A stretch of 64,000 nt of DNA from Mycobacteroides sp. LB1 (GCF_013449725.1 NZ_JACCFF010000005.1:310001-374000), one strand, 5' to 3'. Shown: positions 35,044 to 44,307, counted from the first letter of the stretch. The notes: a model not told the origin generated them from the letters alone. Made by a program: numbers and translations.

Positions 35044-36045
35044 ATGCCCAATGCGACCACCAGGCGCCGTGCGCTGATCATCTTGTCGTCGGCGCGCCGA
35101 CTGCCGCTGACCCAGCCTGTCTCTGTGCCATCAATCCCGATCGGGTTCTTTCACGTCGAGCTGGCACAGGTACTCGCGGAGTTTGAAAATGACTACACGT
35201 TCACCTTCGCCACCCCGGACGGTGAAGTGCCGCAGATCGATACCAACGGTTTCTCTCTCCCGTGGCACGCAACCGACAGAATGACTGATGTCTATGCGGA
35301 TTCGGTGCAGCAGTTCACCGATCCTAATTTCAACATCGACGCCTACCGGCACAAATACGCCGGCCTGGTCGAACGGCGGGAGCGCGAACTGCAGCTCCTC
35401 GAGCGCCACCTCGGACAGCTGCCCATCACCGACCCACTGCCCTGCACCGACGCCGAAGTCCTCGCGTTCCGCCCCGAGCTGGTACGCCGAGTGCAAGCCC
35501 TGCAGCCCAAGCCATATGCCTCACTGCCGGAGCTGATTCGCAGACATCGCGACCCCTCGGACAGTTTCAGCTTCGCCGATTTCGACTTCATCCACGCACC
35601 CGGCGGGCACGCCCCGATGGTCGACTTTCACAAAAACCGCTGGCTTGGTGAAGTGCTGCACCTGGCGCGGGAGAACGGCGTCTACATCTCCCTGATCTGT
35701 CACGCTCCCATCGCCCTGACCTCAACGAATTGGCGTGTGGATCAGAACGGCACCCCGTACGGGGTCCAGGACAACGCCTTCCTGTCCGCCGAAGTCACCA
35801 CCGTCGGCCGAGAAGGCGAAACCGGCATGCTCGACCAGGGATACGTTCACATCCCTCCTGGGCCTACCCGGCTGGAGTATTTCGTCGACGAAGGCCTGCG
35901 AGAAGCAGGATTCACCGTGAAAACAGCCGCTATTCCGACCTCACTGATCCTGCTGCCGAACCCGCAGATCGGTCTGGTAACCGGCAACGGACCACAAACA
36001 ATCGACATCCAGGCCACCAACATCCGCGCCACCCTCACCACATAG
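35044..36045 (+). CDS. Hsp31/DJ-1/PfpI superfamily protein, paralogue of 12047-13048
   Basis: 333 residues, the same length as the paralogue. Key parts: HAPGGHAPMVDFHKNRW (about 184-200), the nucleophile elbow YISLICHAP with Cys219-His220, and a C-terminal GLVTGNGPQTIDIQA shared by both copies. Expected chemistry is hydrolase, glyoxalase or deglycase type. Lying 58 bases after the SDR and 53 before the NTF2-like gene, it is part of the same transcription unit. The consistent SDR + Hsp31-like + NTF2-like grouping in two places suggests sequential steps of one pathway. Confidence 0.85.
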   Translation: MPNATTRRRALIILSSARRLPLTQPVSVPSIPIGFFHVELAQVLAEFENDYTFTFATPDGEVPQIDTNGFSLPWHATDRMTDVYADSVQQFTDPNFNIDAYRHKYAGLVERRERELQLLERHLGQLPITDPLPCTDAEVLAFRPELVRRVQALQPKPYASLPELIRRHRDPSDSFSFADFDFIHAPGGHAPMVDFHKNRWLGEVLHLARENGVYISLICHAPIALTSTNWRVDQNGTPYGVQDNAFLSAEVTTVGREGETGMLDQGYVHIPPGPTRLEYFVDEGLREAGFTVKTAAIPTSLILLPNPQIGLVTGNGPQTIDIQATNIRATLTT

Positions 36046-36098
36046 ACCACGCGCCCATTCCCACCCAAGAGGTTCAAACAGAAATCAAGGAGGCTGTT

Positions 36099-36428
36099 AT
36101 GTCATCTCCCACAAAAGATTTGGAGCTGGTGGCCGATTCTTCAGTGCGCAACGCACTCACGGCTTGGCAGAACAAAGATAGCGGCGGCTGGTTAGCAGCG
36201 TTCGTAGAGGAACCCGCTCTCACCGACGACGGAGCACCGCGCGATTTCAGCGCGTTCAGCGCCGAAATCGGCAACGAATACTTCACCCGGATTGAGCGGG
36301 TCAGCGAGGACGGGCACACCGTCACCGGTCAATTCCACAGCGACACCTGGGGAGACTTCCAGACATTCTTCCGATTTGTCCCCGACGAGAGCGGAAAGTT
36401 CACACAGCTCGATATCGGCCAGGAGTAA
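36099..36428 (+). CDS. NTF2-like small protein, paralogue of 9664-9993
   Basis: 109 residues with a strong AAGGAGG five bases before the ATG. It is nearly colinear with the copy at 9664-9993 (SPTKDLELVAD, DDGAPRDFSAFSAEIGNEYF, DTWGDFQTFFRFV). The fold is inferred to be NTF2-like; no catalytic residue can be named. It is the last pathway gene in the series before the SRPBCC gene. Confidence 0.75.
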   Translation: MSSPTKDLELVADSSVRNALTAWQNKDSGGWLAAFVEEPALTDDGAPRDFSAFSAEIGNEYFTRIERVSEDGHTVTGQFHSDTWGDFQTFFRFVPDESGKFTQLDIGQE

Positions 36429-36586
36429 CCCCTTTGGGCCAGGGCACTCAAACCTGCAACCGTTGATTTGTTCCACGATGTAGCTAGAAGCACTACATCC
36501 GCAACGGCACCCGACGGCTACCACTCATCGTCCGCGGCGCGGCACACTGCCAATCCTCGTTAGACACTCGTGATAGGAGTCAGCAT

Positions 36587-37030
36587 ATGGACAACCGATA
36601 CAAGCGGTCCTTCACGACACGACGGTTCTATCCCCATATGCCAGAGGTAGTTTGGAATCTCATTACATCAGAAAAGTTCGTTCTGACCGACTGGGTCCTG
36701 GAACTAGACGGGCCGATTACCCCACAGACCGGGTTTTCGCTGTCCATAAAGACAGCAGCTATACCCGGGACAGCCTTCGCCGGTCACTTCGATTGTCAAT
36801 TCCTTAACGTCCGCCCCAACGAGCAGCTCGCATTCCGGCTCACATCAATCGCCGCCAATCCCCGTACATTTCACGGTATCTGGGCACTCTCTCAAGCAGG
36901 CGACGGAACCAACCTCTCATTCACCCTATCCGGATTTGCCTCCAAACCCCTGAGCCATGTGCCTGTCCATCGCATCCTCGAGAAGGCCCTTGAACGCCTG
37001 GTACCGCAACTTCCCCACCTGCATCTTTGA
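36587..37030 (+). CDS. SRPBCC/AHSA1-like domain protein
   Basis: 147 residues with AGGAG before the ATG. The START/SRPBCC fold is suggested by FTTRRFYPHMPEVVWNLITS (first helix after strand 1), the middle strands FAGHFDCQFLNVRPNEQLAF, and the helix at the C-terminus (VPVHRILEKALERLV). AHSA1-like bacterial proteins bind hydrophobic ligands. It follows the oxidoreductase series in the same direction but after a 158-bp gap, so membership is uncertain. Confidence 0.65.
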   Translation: MDNRYKRSFTTRRFYPHMPEVVWNLITSEKFVLTDWVLELDGPITPQTGFSLSIKTAAIPGTAFAGHFDCQFLNVRPNEQLAFRLTSIAANPRTFHGIWALSQAGDGTNLSFTLSGFASKPLSHVPVHRILEKALERLVPQLPHLHL

Positions 37031-37180
37031 GATGGACTCTCGGGAGCACCTCTACACCGAGGCGGATCAACGAGATACCGCGCCTCGACGGCTCGTGAGC
37101 AGCTACATACGCGCTGATACCGAACCTTCCGCCCCACTACGGGCACAAGATCGAGTGGGCGTACAGCGCGCGGAGCCTAA

Positions 37181-37618
37181 TCATCTTGGGTCTATCTGTA
37201 AGTACGTCTCGATTTCGGCCTCATGTTTCTCGGCAAGCTGACGGGTCTCCAGTAGCTGACGCCACAGCAACTCATCGAGCGCACCCGCGCCGGCGTGTCT
37301 CACCAAGGCTCCGATACGCCGACGGATTCGGACTATCGCACTGTGGTCGTCGGCCAGCAACCACGCGTATTCCGCGGCCTCGATTGCGCGGCGGCGCCGC
37401 TGCTGGTGTTTGGCCTGCCGCTCGGCGGCAGCGCGCATCCGCTGAACGGCCCGCCTCTGCACACGGGACCCCTTACCTGAACGTCTGGAGCGCGGAGCGA
37501 GCTCCGCCCATCGGCGCCGTTCGGCTGCTGCGATCTCCCTCTCCCGTTCGTACTGCGCTTCGACGCATAGCGTGCACCGGCAACCGCTCACATACCCCGC
37601 AACCCCGTGGGCTGACAT
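37181..37618 (-). CDS. Small basic protein with HGVxGYxxGCRCxxC motif
   Basis: 145 residues. The N-terminal HGVAGYVSGCRCTLCVEAQ is a motif common in actinophage and plasmid proteins. An Arg/Glu-rich helical region and EYAWLLADDHSAIVRIR follow. It is paralogous to 58896-59462, which has HGVAGYAAGCRCEEC and DYAWLLADQRLAT in the same order. The Cys pair may bind zinc. Its start overlaps the stop of the preceding gene (TAATG). I infer a phage or mobile-element origin. Function unknown. Confidence 0.7.
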   Translation of the reverse strand: MSAHGVAGYVSGCRCTLCVEAQYEREREIAAAERRRWAELAPRSRRSGKGSRVQRRAVQRMRAAAERQAKHQQRRRRAIEAAEYAWLLADDHSAIVRIRRRIGALVRHAGAGALDELLWRQLLETRQLAEKHEAEIETYLQIDPR

Positions 37619-37953
37619 TAACCGCGCCTCCGGATGCCGAGCGGTTCCGCCCCATAGTTGCCCACCGCCTCAGACTCCACAACACACCTCCCCCCTATCG
37701 CCGAGCCCGTACTCACTTCGCTTCGCGCAGAAGGAAATCGCTCATGTAGGCCATCGACGAGACGGTGCGCTTCATACAATTCCCTGCGCAACTCATCCAT
37801 ACGGCGACGCTGATCACGCAACAGTACCGGGCGGCGCGGCCGGTACCGGATCTGGTGTTCAATCTTCGCCATAGTCCGCGAAACCTCATTGATGTTCTCG
37901 TAGAGCGATACCAGCAATACCCGGGCCTGCGCAACCGCAGCTTCCTCATGCAC
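37618..37953 (-). CDS. Small hypothetical protein, helical
   Basis: 111 residues, with a mostly helical N-terminal part (VSLYENINEVSRTMAKIEHQIRY, then RRRMDELRRELYEAHRLVDGL), probably coiled coil, and a low-complexity tail. It is coupled to the downstream HGVxGY gene by a TAATG overlap. No family is recognised. The start is uncertain. Confidence 0.5.
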   Translation of the reverse strand: MHEEAAVAQARVLLVSLYENINEVSRTMAKIEHQIRYRPRRPVLLRDQRRRMDELRRELYEAHRLVDGLHERFPSARSEVSTGSAIGGRCVVESEAVGNYGAEPLGIRRRG

Positions 37954-38084
37954 CAGCCCATACTCTCACCCATAGGCTCCACCTTGAGCGTTACATCCCG
38001 CACGCTACGTGTGATCAATTCCATTGCATCGGTGAATAATTGGGACTACCAGTCTCATCTGAGCGGGTCGACTGGACGCTAGAT

Positions 38085-38135
38085 ACTCCACTCGGGCACC
38101 CAATACAACTCCACTGGAACATGATTGAGTGGAGT
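38085..38135. promoter_or_regulatory. Inverted repeat ACTCCACTC/GAGTGGAGT
   Basis: Perfect 9-bp arms at 38085-38093 and 38127-38135, with a further direct ACTCCACT at 38108-38115 between them. This lies in the about 575-bp gap between the minus-strand small genes and the plus-strand gene at 38532, where I see no gene. It may be an operator. Confidence 0.4.
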
Positions 38136-38427
38136 CGACCGAAAGGGATCTCGCGAGCCCGATCTGGTCACCGGCATTCCCGAGACGTGAAATCTGTCGA
38201 AACCACCCTTGATCGACAGGCTCACGAATCACCGGAATTCTCTGCGCCCAAACGAAATTGCCGACGATCTGCGGCATAGAGAGTTCGTTTTCACAAGAGA
38301 AACTTGTGGAAAATCAACTATTGCTTGTTACGCACGTATCCCGCGGAACCGAGTTGCCCGCAGGCGGCCAGGCCGATTGACACCCGACGTTTACACGACC
38401 GCCACCGCCGATGCCCCGTGACCTGCT

Positions 38428-38454
38428 AGCGTTGCGGACAATGTAGGCAACGCT
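38428..38454. promoter_or_regulatory. Operator-like repeat AGCGTTGC-N11-GCAACGCT
   Basis: A perfect 8-bp-arm inverted repeat about 80 bases before the small gene at 38532. It contains AATGTAGGCAAC, which recurs on the opposite strand at 45719-45737 before the second mspA-like gene. This suggests one regulator for both. Confidence 0.45.
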
Positions 38455-38531
38455 CGTCAGATCCCAAATGAGCAGACGAGAACTTGCGTTGACGCTGTTA
38501 GGCATCACGGTACAAAGAATCGGGAAGCTCA

Positions 38532-38741
38532 ATGGACCACGCACCGTTCCTTGGGTCCTACTACACGGGCTGGGACCACGCGCCGTGGGAAGACGAACCC
38601 AAGTTCTCATCCGACGAGTTGGCGGTGCTGCTGGACCGGTCGATTCCGGCGGCGGTGGCCGCCCACCGCGTTGGCTGCGTTGAGCGCGATGTCCGTCGGC
38701 TACGCCTACAGCATGAAAAGCGTTCCAGCCCAACTCCATAA
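38532..38741 (+). CDS. Small hypothetical protein, possible DNA-binding
   Basis: 69 residues (DHAPFLGSYYTGWDHAPWEDE..., then FSSDELAVLLDRSIPAAVAAHR). The second half resembles a Myb/HTH-like helix pair that recognises DNA, but the match is weak. It is preceded by GGGAAG. It may be a plasmid- or phage-type regulator. Confidence 0.4.
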   Translation: MDHAPFLGSYYTGWDHAPWEDEPKFSSDELAVLLDRSIPAAVAAHRVGCVERDVRRLRLQHEKRSSPTP

Positions 38742-38990
38742 GCAATACGACGCTGACGATGCGTCCGTGCTGGCTGGGCGCGCTACAGAGATCTTCAATC
38801 GCACTCACTTCATCCCAAGGTACCTGCCGCTCAGCTCGGCCGAACCCGCACCTGAACTTTCAAATTAACTAGGTGACTTTCAAATTCGTTGTGGCCCAAT
38901 GTGGTACGCGCTACGTGCAAGATGGAAACGTTGCCCGCGATGTTCGCCATTTCCCCGAAAAAGTGGCTCAGGCCATAAATACTCTGCGGC

Positions 38991-39533
38991 GTGACGCATG
39001 CCAACGAAGAGGTCGCCCGGCTCCTTACCCCACCTGCCCGCCGGCCGGTAGCCGAAATGAAGCTGCAGATCAGCGAGATGACGGTGGGCGACCGCATAGG
39101 AGCCACATTCCAGAACCCCATGTTCGGGGTGTACTGCACATGGGGGAATATCCGCCGCGCCTGTCATGGCGAGTTGGTATTGAGTGTGTTCTCAATCGAA
39201 ACCAATGGCCGCCCTGCCAGTGATGTGTTGCGTTTTGACGTCTCTGAGCGCTCAACACCCGCTCAGGGGCCGCCAGATCCTGCCCGCGAACTAGAGCACG
39301 GGACCGTTGTTCGCGCGACATTCGAGGACTACGCGGGCTGGTTTGACGTGATCGGACCCGCTGTAGTCGCTACCTCCGCGCCCATGGTCGGGGTCGGGCG
39401 ATGGGTCTTGGCCTACAAAGGCCAACTTGGCGTGTGCCTGCGCAATCTCGATATCCTCGCCGCCCCAGGCGAACTCGGCCTCCCCTGCCCCACGCCAACA
39501 CTGTCATGGGACGACGGCGACTCAACCATCTAG
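38991..39533 (+). CDS. Hypothetical protein
   Basis: 180 residues with a GTG start and no clear ribosome-binding site. Strand-rich segments alternate (GDRIGATFQNPMFGVYCTWG, GTVVRATFEDYAGWFDVIG, VGVGRWVLAYKG), suggesting one or two small beta barrels. It ends 41 bases before the exonuclease gene, on the same strand. I do not recognise the family. Confidence 0.6.
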   Translation: MTHANEEVARLLTPPARRPVAEMKLQISEMTVGDRIGATFQNPMFGVYCTWGNIRRACHGELVLSVFSIETNGRPASDVLRFDVSERSTPAQGPPDPARELEHGTVVRATFEDYAGWFDVIGPAVVATSAPMVGVGRWVLAYKGQLGVCLRNLDILAAPGELGLPCPTPTLSWDDGDSTI

Positions 39534-39574
39534 CTGATCGCCTCGTCCTGAAACGCAAAAGGAGTTAGACCGCA

Positions 39575-40144
39575 ATGAATTTCACCACTATTGACTTTGA
39601 GACCGCCAACCCCAACTATGCCTCGGTCTGCGCTATTGGCTGGACTACCGTACGCGATGGGCGGATCGAACAACAGGGTTCGTGGCTGTGTCGCCCGCCG
39701 GCCGGGCACAGGCAATTCAACTCTCGTAACGTCCAAATCCACGGAATCTCCGCAGCCACGGTTGCCGCGGAACCAACGTTCGAGGACCGGATTCCGGATC
39801 TGCTCGCTTTATTGAGCAATGGGCTGCCGGTCATCGCCCACAACGCGAAGTTCGACATGAATGTCCTGCGACAAGCGTTGGCCGCGTGCAGCCGCAGTCA
39901 TGATGTCGCCACCCACTACTGCACCATGGAGTGGTCCAGGATACTGCTGCCGGAGCTGCCGAAACACCGACTGCCCAACGTATGTGAACACTACGACATC
40001 AAACTCGGCAACCATCACGAAGCTGGCTCCGATGCACTCGCCGCTGCCAAGATTGCCTTATGTCTTGCCAAAACAGCTGGGGCCGCCACTATCGCCGAAC
40101 TCGACGCCACCGCCACGCGTAGGCGGTACCGGCACTACGGATAA
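39575..40144 (+). CDS. DnaQ-like 3'-5' exonuclease (DEDDh)
   Basis: 189 residues with AAAAGGAG upstream of the ATG. The DEDD motifs are all present: TIDFETAN (Exo I), HNAKFDMNVL (Exo II) and HEAGSDALAAAKI (Exo III with the catalytic His and Asp). This is a stand-alone exonuclease, not fused to a polymerase, as often seen on plasmids and phages. It likely acts in DNA proofreading, repair or turnover. The SxxVQIHGIS segment is the usual family feature after Exo I. Confidence 0.9.
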   Translation: MNFTTIDFETANPNYASVCAIGWTTVRDGRIEQQGSWLCRPPAGHRQFNSRNVQIHGISAATVAAEPTFEDRIPDLLALLSNGLPVIAHNAKFDMNVLRQALAACSRSHDVATHYCTMEWSRILLPELPKHRLPNVCEHYDIKLGNHHEAGSDALAAAKIALCLAKTAGAATIAELDATATRRRYRHYG

Positions 40145-40313
40145 GTTGGCGAGTCCCGGTCAACCAACTATGACTCAGTGTCTGCGTGCATATCTACTTG
40201 TGGCGCGAGACGATTTCGTGGTGTCCACTGTCTACCACCAACGGAATGTCAGGCGGGGCTCTTTGTTCGTGACCCGCCCGCCCAGGTAGAGGGGCCGTTC
40301 AATTAGTTGTTGG

Positions 40314-40787
40314 CTAGCGATTGTCCAAGACCCGGAACAGGTAGGGAGACTGGCCAGCCTGCGGTTCGGTGAGGTTGACGACACTCGTGATCAACTGCCG
40401 CCCAATACGATCGAACCAAGACCCAAATGTCTCGTCACGCCTGTATGGGCTGTAGATGCTCAGCCCGAGAGTGGGCTCGCTTTCGTGCTCCAGGCGGTCG
40501 GTGTGCTCGACTCCATCGTTAGGCAACGGGAGCAGCTTGTGGAGCCGTTCGGCCACCCGCTTAGCGGCCTCTCTGGTCAGATAGCCGTCGCTGTCGATGA
40601 CTGTGGGCCACACCTCGGGCATGCATTCAGCGTGCAATGCCAGCGGCTCCACGAATTCGATTGTGACGTAACCGTCCTCGTCATTGACTCCCAGCCGGAA
40701 TCGTCCGTCGCCCACAGGAGTGAATTCTGCGCTGGACACGCCCCCGCCGACGAGGTCAGCCATGCGATACCCCCGAACTGCGCTCAT
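40314..40787 (-). CDS. Hypothetical protein
   Basis: 157 residues from the ATG at 40787. The frame is open up to 40907, but that part has less biased codons. Content: FTPVGDGRFRLGVNDEDGYVTIEFVEP, a REAAKRVAERLHKLLPL helix and a C-terminal FRVLDNR. It is soluble by sequence. No family recognised. Confidence 0.55.
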   Translation of the reverse strand: MSAVRGYRMADLVGGGVSSAEFTPVGDGRFRLGVNDEDGYVTIEFVEPLALHAECMPEVWPTVIDSDGYLTREAAKRVAERLHKLLPLPNDGVEHTDRLEHESEPTLGLSIYSPYRRDETFGSWFDRIGRQLITSVVNLTEPQAGQSPYLFRVLDNR

Positions 40788-40941
40788 ACCGCCACAATAT
40801 GCCGTTTCATACTGATTGCCTGGCAGCGAAACTCGCACAATATAGCGATTTTCAGGTGCGCTGAACGTGAACACGGAACAGCCCTGATTCCAGCTGTGGC
40901 CGCACACTGCATGCCGAACGGTGATGGCCGCGACACGGACT

Positions 40942-42375
40942 CTAGACCTTCTGCGGTTTGGGTGCTTTCCAGGTGCCGTCGAGAGCGGCTTGCTCGGGCC
41001 AGTAGAGCCGTTCGACGAGACTGAACGGGCCTTGTGGTGCAGGTAGCCAGTTGGATTCCTTGTCCGGACCCGGTGATGTGTGCTGGATGTAGAGGGTGTA
41101 TCCGCCGTCGGGGTCGGCTTTGAGGGTGGGCAGCATCGGTGAGTTGATCAGGTATCGGTTGATCGGGTTGGCCACCAGAAGGATTTCAGGCAGCCGGTAC
41201 ATGGTCAGCGACCAGAACGCCTTGACCGGTGGCAGTTGTCCGGGGGCGAACCTGTAGGTGTAGTTGTTGGCCCCATCCAGCGGCACCCCGGTGGAGTCGG
41301 TGGCAAAGTACGGGTAGATCGCCTCCTGCTTGGTGTTGCCGTAGATCCCGAGCACCGCCCCGGCCATCCGGTAGAGGTAGTTGTCGCCGAGTTCCTCGGG
41401 GCTGCCAAACAGATCGGCAGTGGTCACCTGCCCGGTGTTGATCTTGTCTTTCTGCAAGGTGTCGAATTCAGCCCAGGCGTCGGCCATTCCGTCCTCGATG
41501 GCGGTCCGCGTCTCCGGTGTCAGCGTGTCGGAGTTGAATGTGCCGTCGGCTCCAATGCCGATAGTGGCGAAGCGGGCTCGCAGCTCCTTCTCCGCTGGCT
41601 TCGTCGGGGCATAGCGCAGCGTGAAGTTCAGGATGTTGAAGAACTCCGGTGAGGTCTTCTCCTGCTCGGGTGTTAGAGGTTTGATGAAGTCGATCGCGGG
41701 CGGTGTGGCCGGCGGCGGCTGATTCAGGAACGCCGACAAGGGTTGCACCCGGTAGTCGGCCTGGATCTTCTTCACGTTGTCGATGTCGTCGGGACCGAAC
41801 AGCTGGGTGCGGTAGGCGACGAACGCGAAATCGGTGTCGGACTGGACGACTTCGGTAATACCGGCAGGTTTCTCACCATGCCACCCCGGCCCGGCCAGCA
41901 GGAATGTGCCGCCGCCGTTGCCGGTGGCGCGGCTGCCCACATAGGCGAAGTTGTAGGTGTAGGCGTCGATGAACTGGACCGAGAAGTAGCGGCCTGCCTC
42001 GATCGGCGGGATGGTCAGCACCAACGGCTCTGCCCGCAAATCGGCGCCCACGAAAGAATAGGGCGTGTCCGAGTTGGGGGTCTGGATGGCGGTGTCAGCG
42101 GGGGTGGCGACCCGAGCGATGCTATGGACCTGGTTCCAGGCGCCCTTGTAGTTCGGATCCTGCCGATCTACGAAATAGGAGTACTGGATGCGGTAGTTGT
42201 CCACCATCGGGAAGCCATAGATGTAGGCCTTTTTCGCGATCTCCCGGACCTGCTCCACGCTCACCTTCCCACGCTTATCGGATCCGTCATGGCCGCTGCA
42301 TGCGGTCATCGCCGCCGAGAGCGCCACCACGGCAACCACACTCGACCACCGCCACCACGAACCAGAAACCTTCAA
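40942..42375 (-). CDS. Lipoprotein with DUF1254/DUF1214 domains
   Basis: 477 residues. The lipobox SAAMTAC is at about 20-26, so it is predicted to be lipid-anchored outside the inner membrane. The DUF1254 part begins AKKAYIYGFPMVDNYRIQY and includes TPNSDTPYSF and ADLRAEPLVLTIPPIEAGRYFSVQFID. DUF1214 is the C-terminal part with FWSLTMYRLPE, LLVANPINRY and LYIQHTSPG. Such proteins are common in mycobacteria and of unknown function, possibly sugar-binding by fold. It is divergent from an AraC regulator, which probably controls it. Confidence 0.9.
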   Translation of the reverse strand: MKVSGSWWRWSSVVAVVALSAAMTACSGHDGSDKRGKVSVEQVREIAKKAYIYGFPMVDNYRIQYSYFVDRQDPNYKGAWNQVHSIARVATPADTAIQTPNSDTPYSFVGADLRAEPLVLTIPPIEAGRYFSVQFIDAYTYNFAYVGSRATGNGGGTFLLAGPGWHGEKPAGITEVVQSDTDFAFVAYRTQLFGPDDIDNVKKIQADYRVQPLSAFLNQPPPATPPAIDFIKPLTPEQEKTSPEFFNILNFTLRYAPTKPAEKELRARFATIGIGADGTFNSDTLTPETRTAIEDGMADAWAEFDTLQKDKINTGQVTTADLFGSPEELGDNYLYRMAGAVLGIYGNTKQEAIYPYFATDSTGVPLDGANNYTYRFAPGQLPPVKAFWSLTMYRLPEILLVANPINRYLINSPMLPTLKADPDGGYTLYIQHTSPGPDKESNWLPAPQGPFSLVERLYWPEQAALDGTWKAPKPQKV

Positions 42376-42532
42376 ATTCGGACCCCTTCACCTAAACCGC
42401 TCGGCTGACCGGGTGCGCCGAAACACCACCGGCCCGTGTCCATGTCACCGTCGGCGGTGAATCGAACCCCGACCATCCTTGCCGCACGCCACCCGCGCCG
42501 TCTTGACATATCTGGACATCTTCTTGACTCTC

Positions 42533-43543
42533 ATGGACATGCTGTTGGTCCGAGGGTCGTCACTGACAGGGTTCTCACCGCTGGTGAGCACCCTGGGCGG
42601 TGACCCCGCCGCCGTGCTGAAACTGGCCAACCTAGACCCCAGCGACATCGGGCAGCGCGACCGATACATCCCGCTACGCAACGCGATCGCAGCCGTAGAG
42701 GACGCGGCCGTAGTCCTCAACGTGACTGACTTCGGTCGCCAGCTCGCACGGCGCCAAAGCATCGACATCCTCGGCCCGGTCGGGTTCGCGGCCCGCACCG
42801 CCGCCACCGTCGCCGACGCCTTCACCGTCCTGGACACCTACATGAGCGCCTACAGTCCCGGCATCACCACCCGCATCAGCACTCACCCCAATCCGAGGTT
42901 GGGTCGGTACGAGTTCGACTTCCTGCTCACCCCGCGCCCCCCGCAAGCTCAGGCCATCGAACTGGCGCTTGGTGTCACGCTGCTCGCGCTGCACCTGTTT
43001 CTGGGCACCACCTATCGGCCCGTAGCCGTACACCTACCCCACCCAGCGCTGGGCCCTAAAGCCGACTACCGCAACTACTTCGGCTGCCCACCACAATTCA
43101 ACGAACTGATCGCCGGATTCACCATGCACGCAACCGATCTGCAACGGCCACTCGCCCACGACCCCCTCGCCCACCAACTCGCCCTGAGCTACCTGTCCAC
43201 GACCACAGGCCAACACAGCCACCGACTGACAGGCACCCTGGCCAGCGTCATCCGCCAACTACTGCCCACCGGAACCCTCACTGCCTCCCTGGCCGCACAA
43301 CAATTCGGCCTGCACCCCAAAACCCTGCGCCGCCGGCTAACCGCCGAAGGCACCACCTTCGCCGACGTGCTCGATCAAACCCGCCGCGACATCGCCCACC
43401 GTCTACTACTCGACACCGATCTGCCTCTGAGCCAGATATGCCGCCAACTCGGCTACGCCGAACACAGCGTGCTCACCCGATCCTGCCGACGCTGGTTCAA
43501 CACCACCCCCACCGCCTACCGCCACACCCGCACCGTCCCTTAA
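42533..43543 (+). CDS. AraC-family regulator with AraC_binding_2/arabinose-like N-domain
   Basis: 336 residues from ATG 42533. The N-terminal half (GRQLARRQSIDILGPVGFAA..., AYSPGITTRIS, YEFDFLLTP) is the OruR/ArgR-like ligand domain common in actinobacterial AraC proteins. The C-terminal HTH has LTASLAAQQFGLHPKTLRRRLTAEG and LSQICRQLGYAEHSVLTRSCRRW. It is divergent from the DUF1254 lipoprotein gene (158 bp apart) and probably regulates it. Confidence 0.85.
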   Translation: MDMLLVRGSSLTGFSPLVSTLGGDPAAVLKLANLDPSDIGQRDRYIPLRNAIAAVEDAAVVLNVTDFGRQLARRQSIDILGPVGFAARTAATVADAFTVLDTYMSAYSPGITTRISTHPNPRLGRYEFDFLLTPRPPQAQAIELALGVTLLALHLFLGTTYRPVAVHLPHPALGPKADYRNYFGCPPQFNELIAGFTMHATDLQRPLAHDPLAHQLALSYLSTTTGQHSHRLTGTLASVIRQLLPTGTLTASLAAQQFGLHPKTLRRRLTAEGTTFADVLDQTRRDIAHRLLLDTDLPLSQICRQLGYAEHSVLTRSCRRWFNTTPTAYRHTRTVP

Positions 43544-43578
43544 CCACCTGCGGCAACATCAACGACAACAGGCGTCGT

Positions 43579-43854
43579 TCAACGGCGCGCTGACACGCAG
43601 TGCCAGCGCATTCCACCCGGGACCATCGCAAGTTGACAGAACCAAACGATCTTGCGGACCGCCTTTACGACTGCCTCGCAGAAGGGAGCTGTGAGTAGCT
43701 CAGCATCAAGCGCATCCACGCCACTGGCAACGCTTGTCAGGTATGCAGAAACTGGGCCGCACAGGAGTTCCACCAAGGCTGATCGACCGTTCATGAATGG
43801 CCTCGCCGCGGTCTTCCCGTCATTATCCCCGCCCGCCCAGTCCCCCTGTGGCAT
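43579..43854 (-). CDS. Doubtful small protein
   Basis: A 91-residue frame with a protein-like middle (LVELLCGPVSAYLTSVASG, then a helical DAELLTAPFCEAVVKAVRK), but no ribosome-binding site and a competing frame on the other strand. It may start at Met 43794. Listed because nothing else explains this stretch. Confidence 0.25.
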   Translation of the reverse strand: MPQGDWAGGDNDGKTAARPFMNGRSALVELLCGPVSAYLTSVASGVDALDAELLTAPFCEAVVKAVRKIVWFCQLAMVPGGMRWHCVSARR

Positions 43855-43909
43855 CTATTTCTGCCCCATCTCCGATTTGTTCATCTCGGCGCCGCCGTGT
43901 TCGTAATCG

Positions 43910-44307
43910 TGCCGGTGCGAACCCACAACTTTCCCTGTTGACCTGTGTAAATGGTCAACCTCGCGGACAGTTTCCGTGTACACCTGCGGCGAAGCGCCCA
44001 CGCCTCGTAACAGGGGGGTGCCTCTGCGGAGACCTCACAGCCGCCCCAATCTGAATATCTGCATATTCAAGGAAACAGCAGGTAGGTATATATATTTAGC
44101 TAAGCTAATGATAAGTCCTTTGCGTATGGGTCCTTATCGATATATCGCGACATAACATTATGGTTTTACATACATAGAGCGGCGGGCGCGCACAGGCACC
44201 CCCCTGTTACGAGGCGGCGACGAAAACCTGCAGGAAGGCAGACGAATCGTCATTATTGTTGACCATTTACGCAGGTCAACAGGGAAAACTGTGGATGCGG
44301 GCCGGGT
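43910..44307. repeat. About 400-bp imperfect palindrome with AT-rich core
   Basis: Outer arms 43910-43959 and 44258-44307 and inner arms 44001-44023 and 44194-44216 are inverted copies that share one centre (44108.5) with equal 41-bp spacers. The inner arms match perfectly over 23 bp (CGCCTCGTAACAGGGGGGTG...). The outer arms match at 30 of the innermost 33 positions and more weakly beyond. Each outer arm contains its own GTTGACC-N9-GGTCAAC. The core (44050-44165) is strikingly AT-rich with TGAATAT-CTGC-ATATTCA and CGATATATCG. It may be a replication origin, a centromere or a small inverted-repeat element. Confidence 0.85.
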
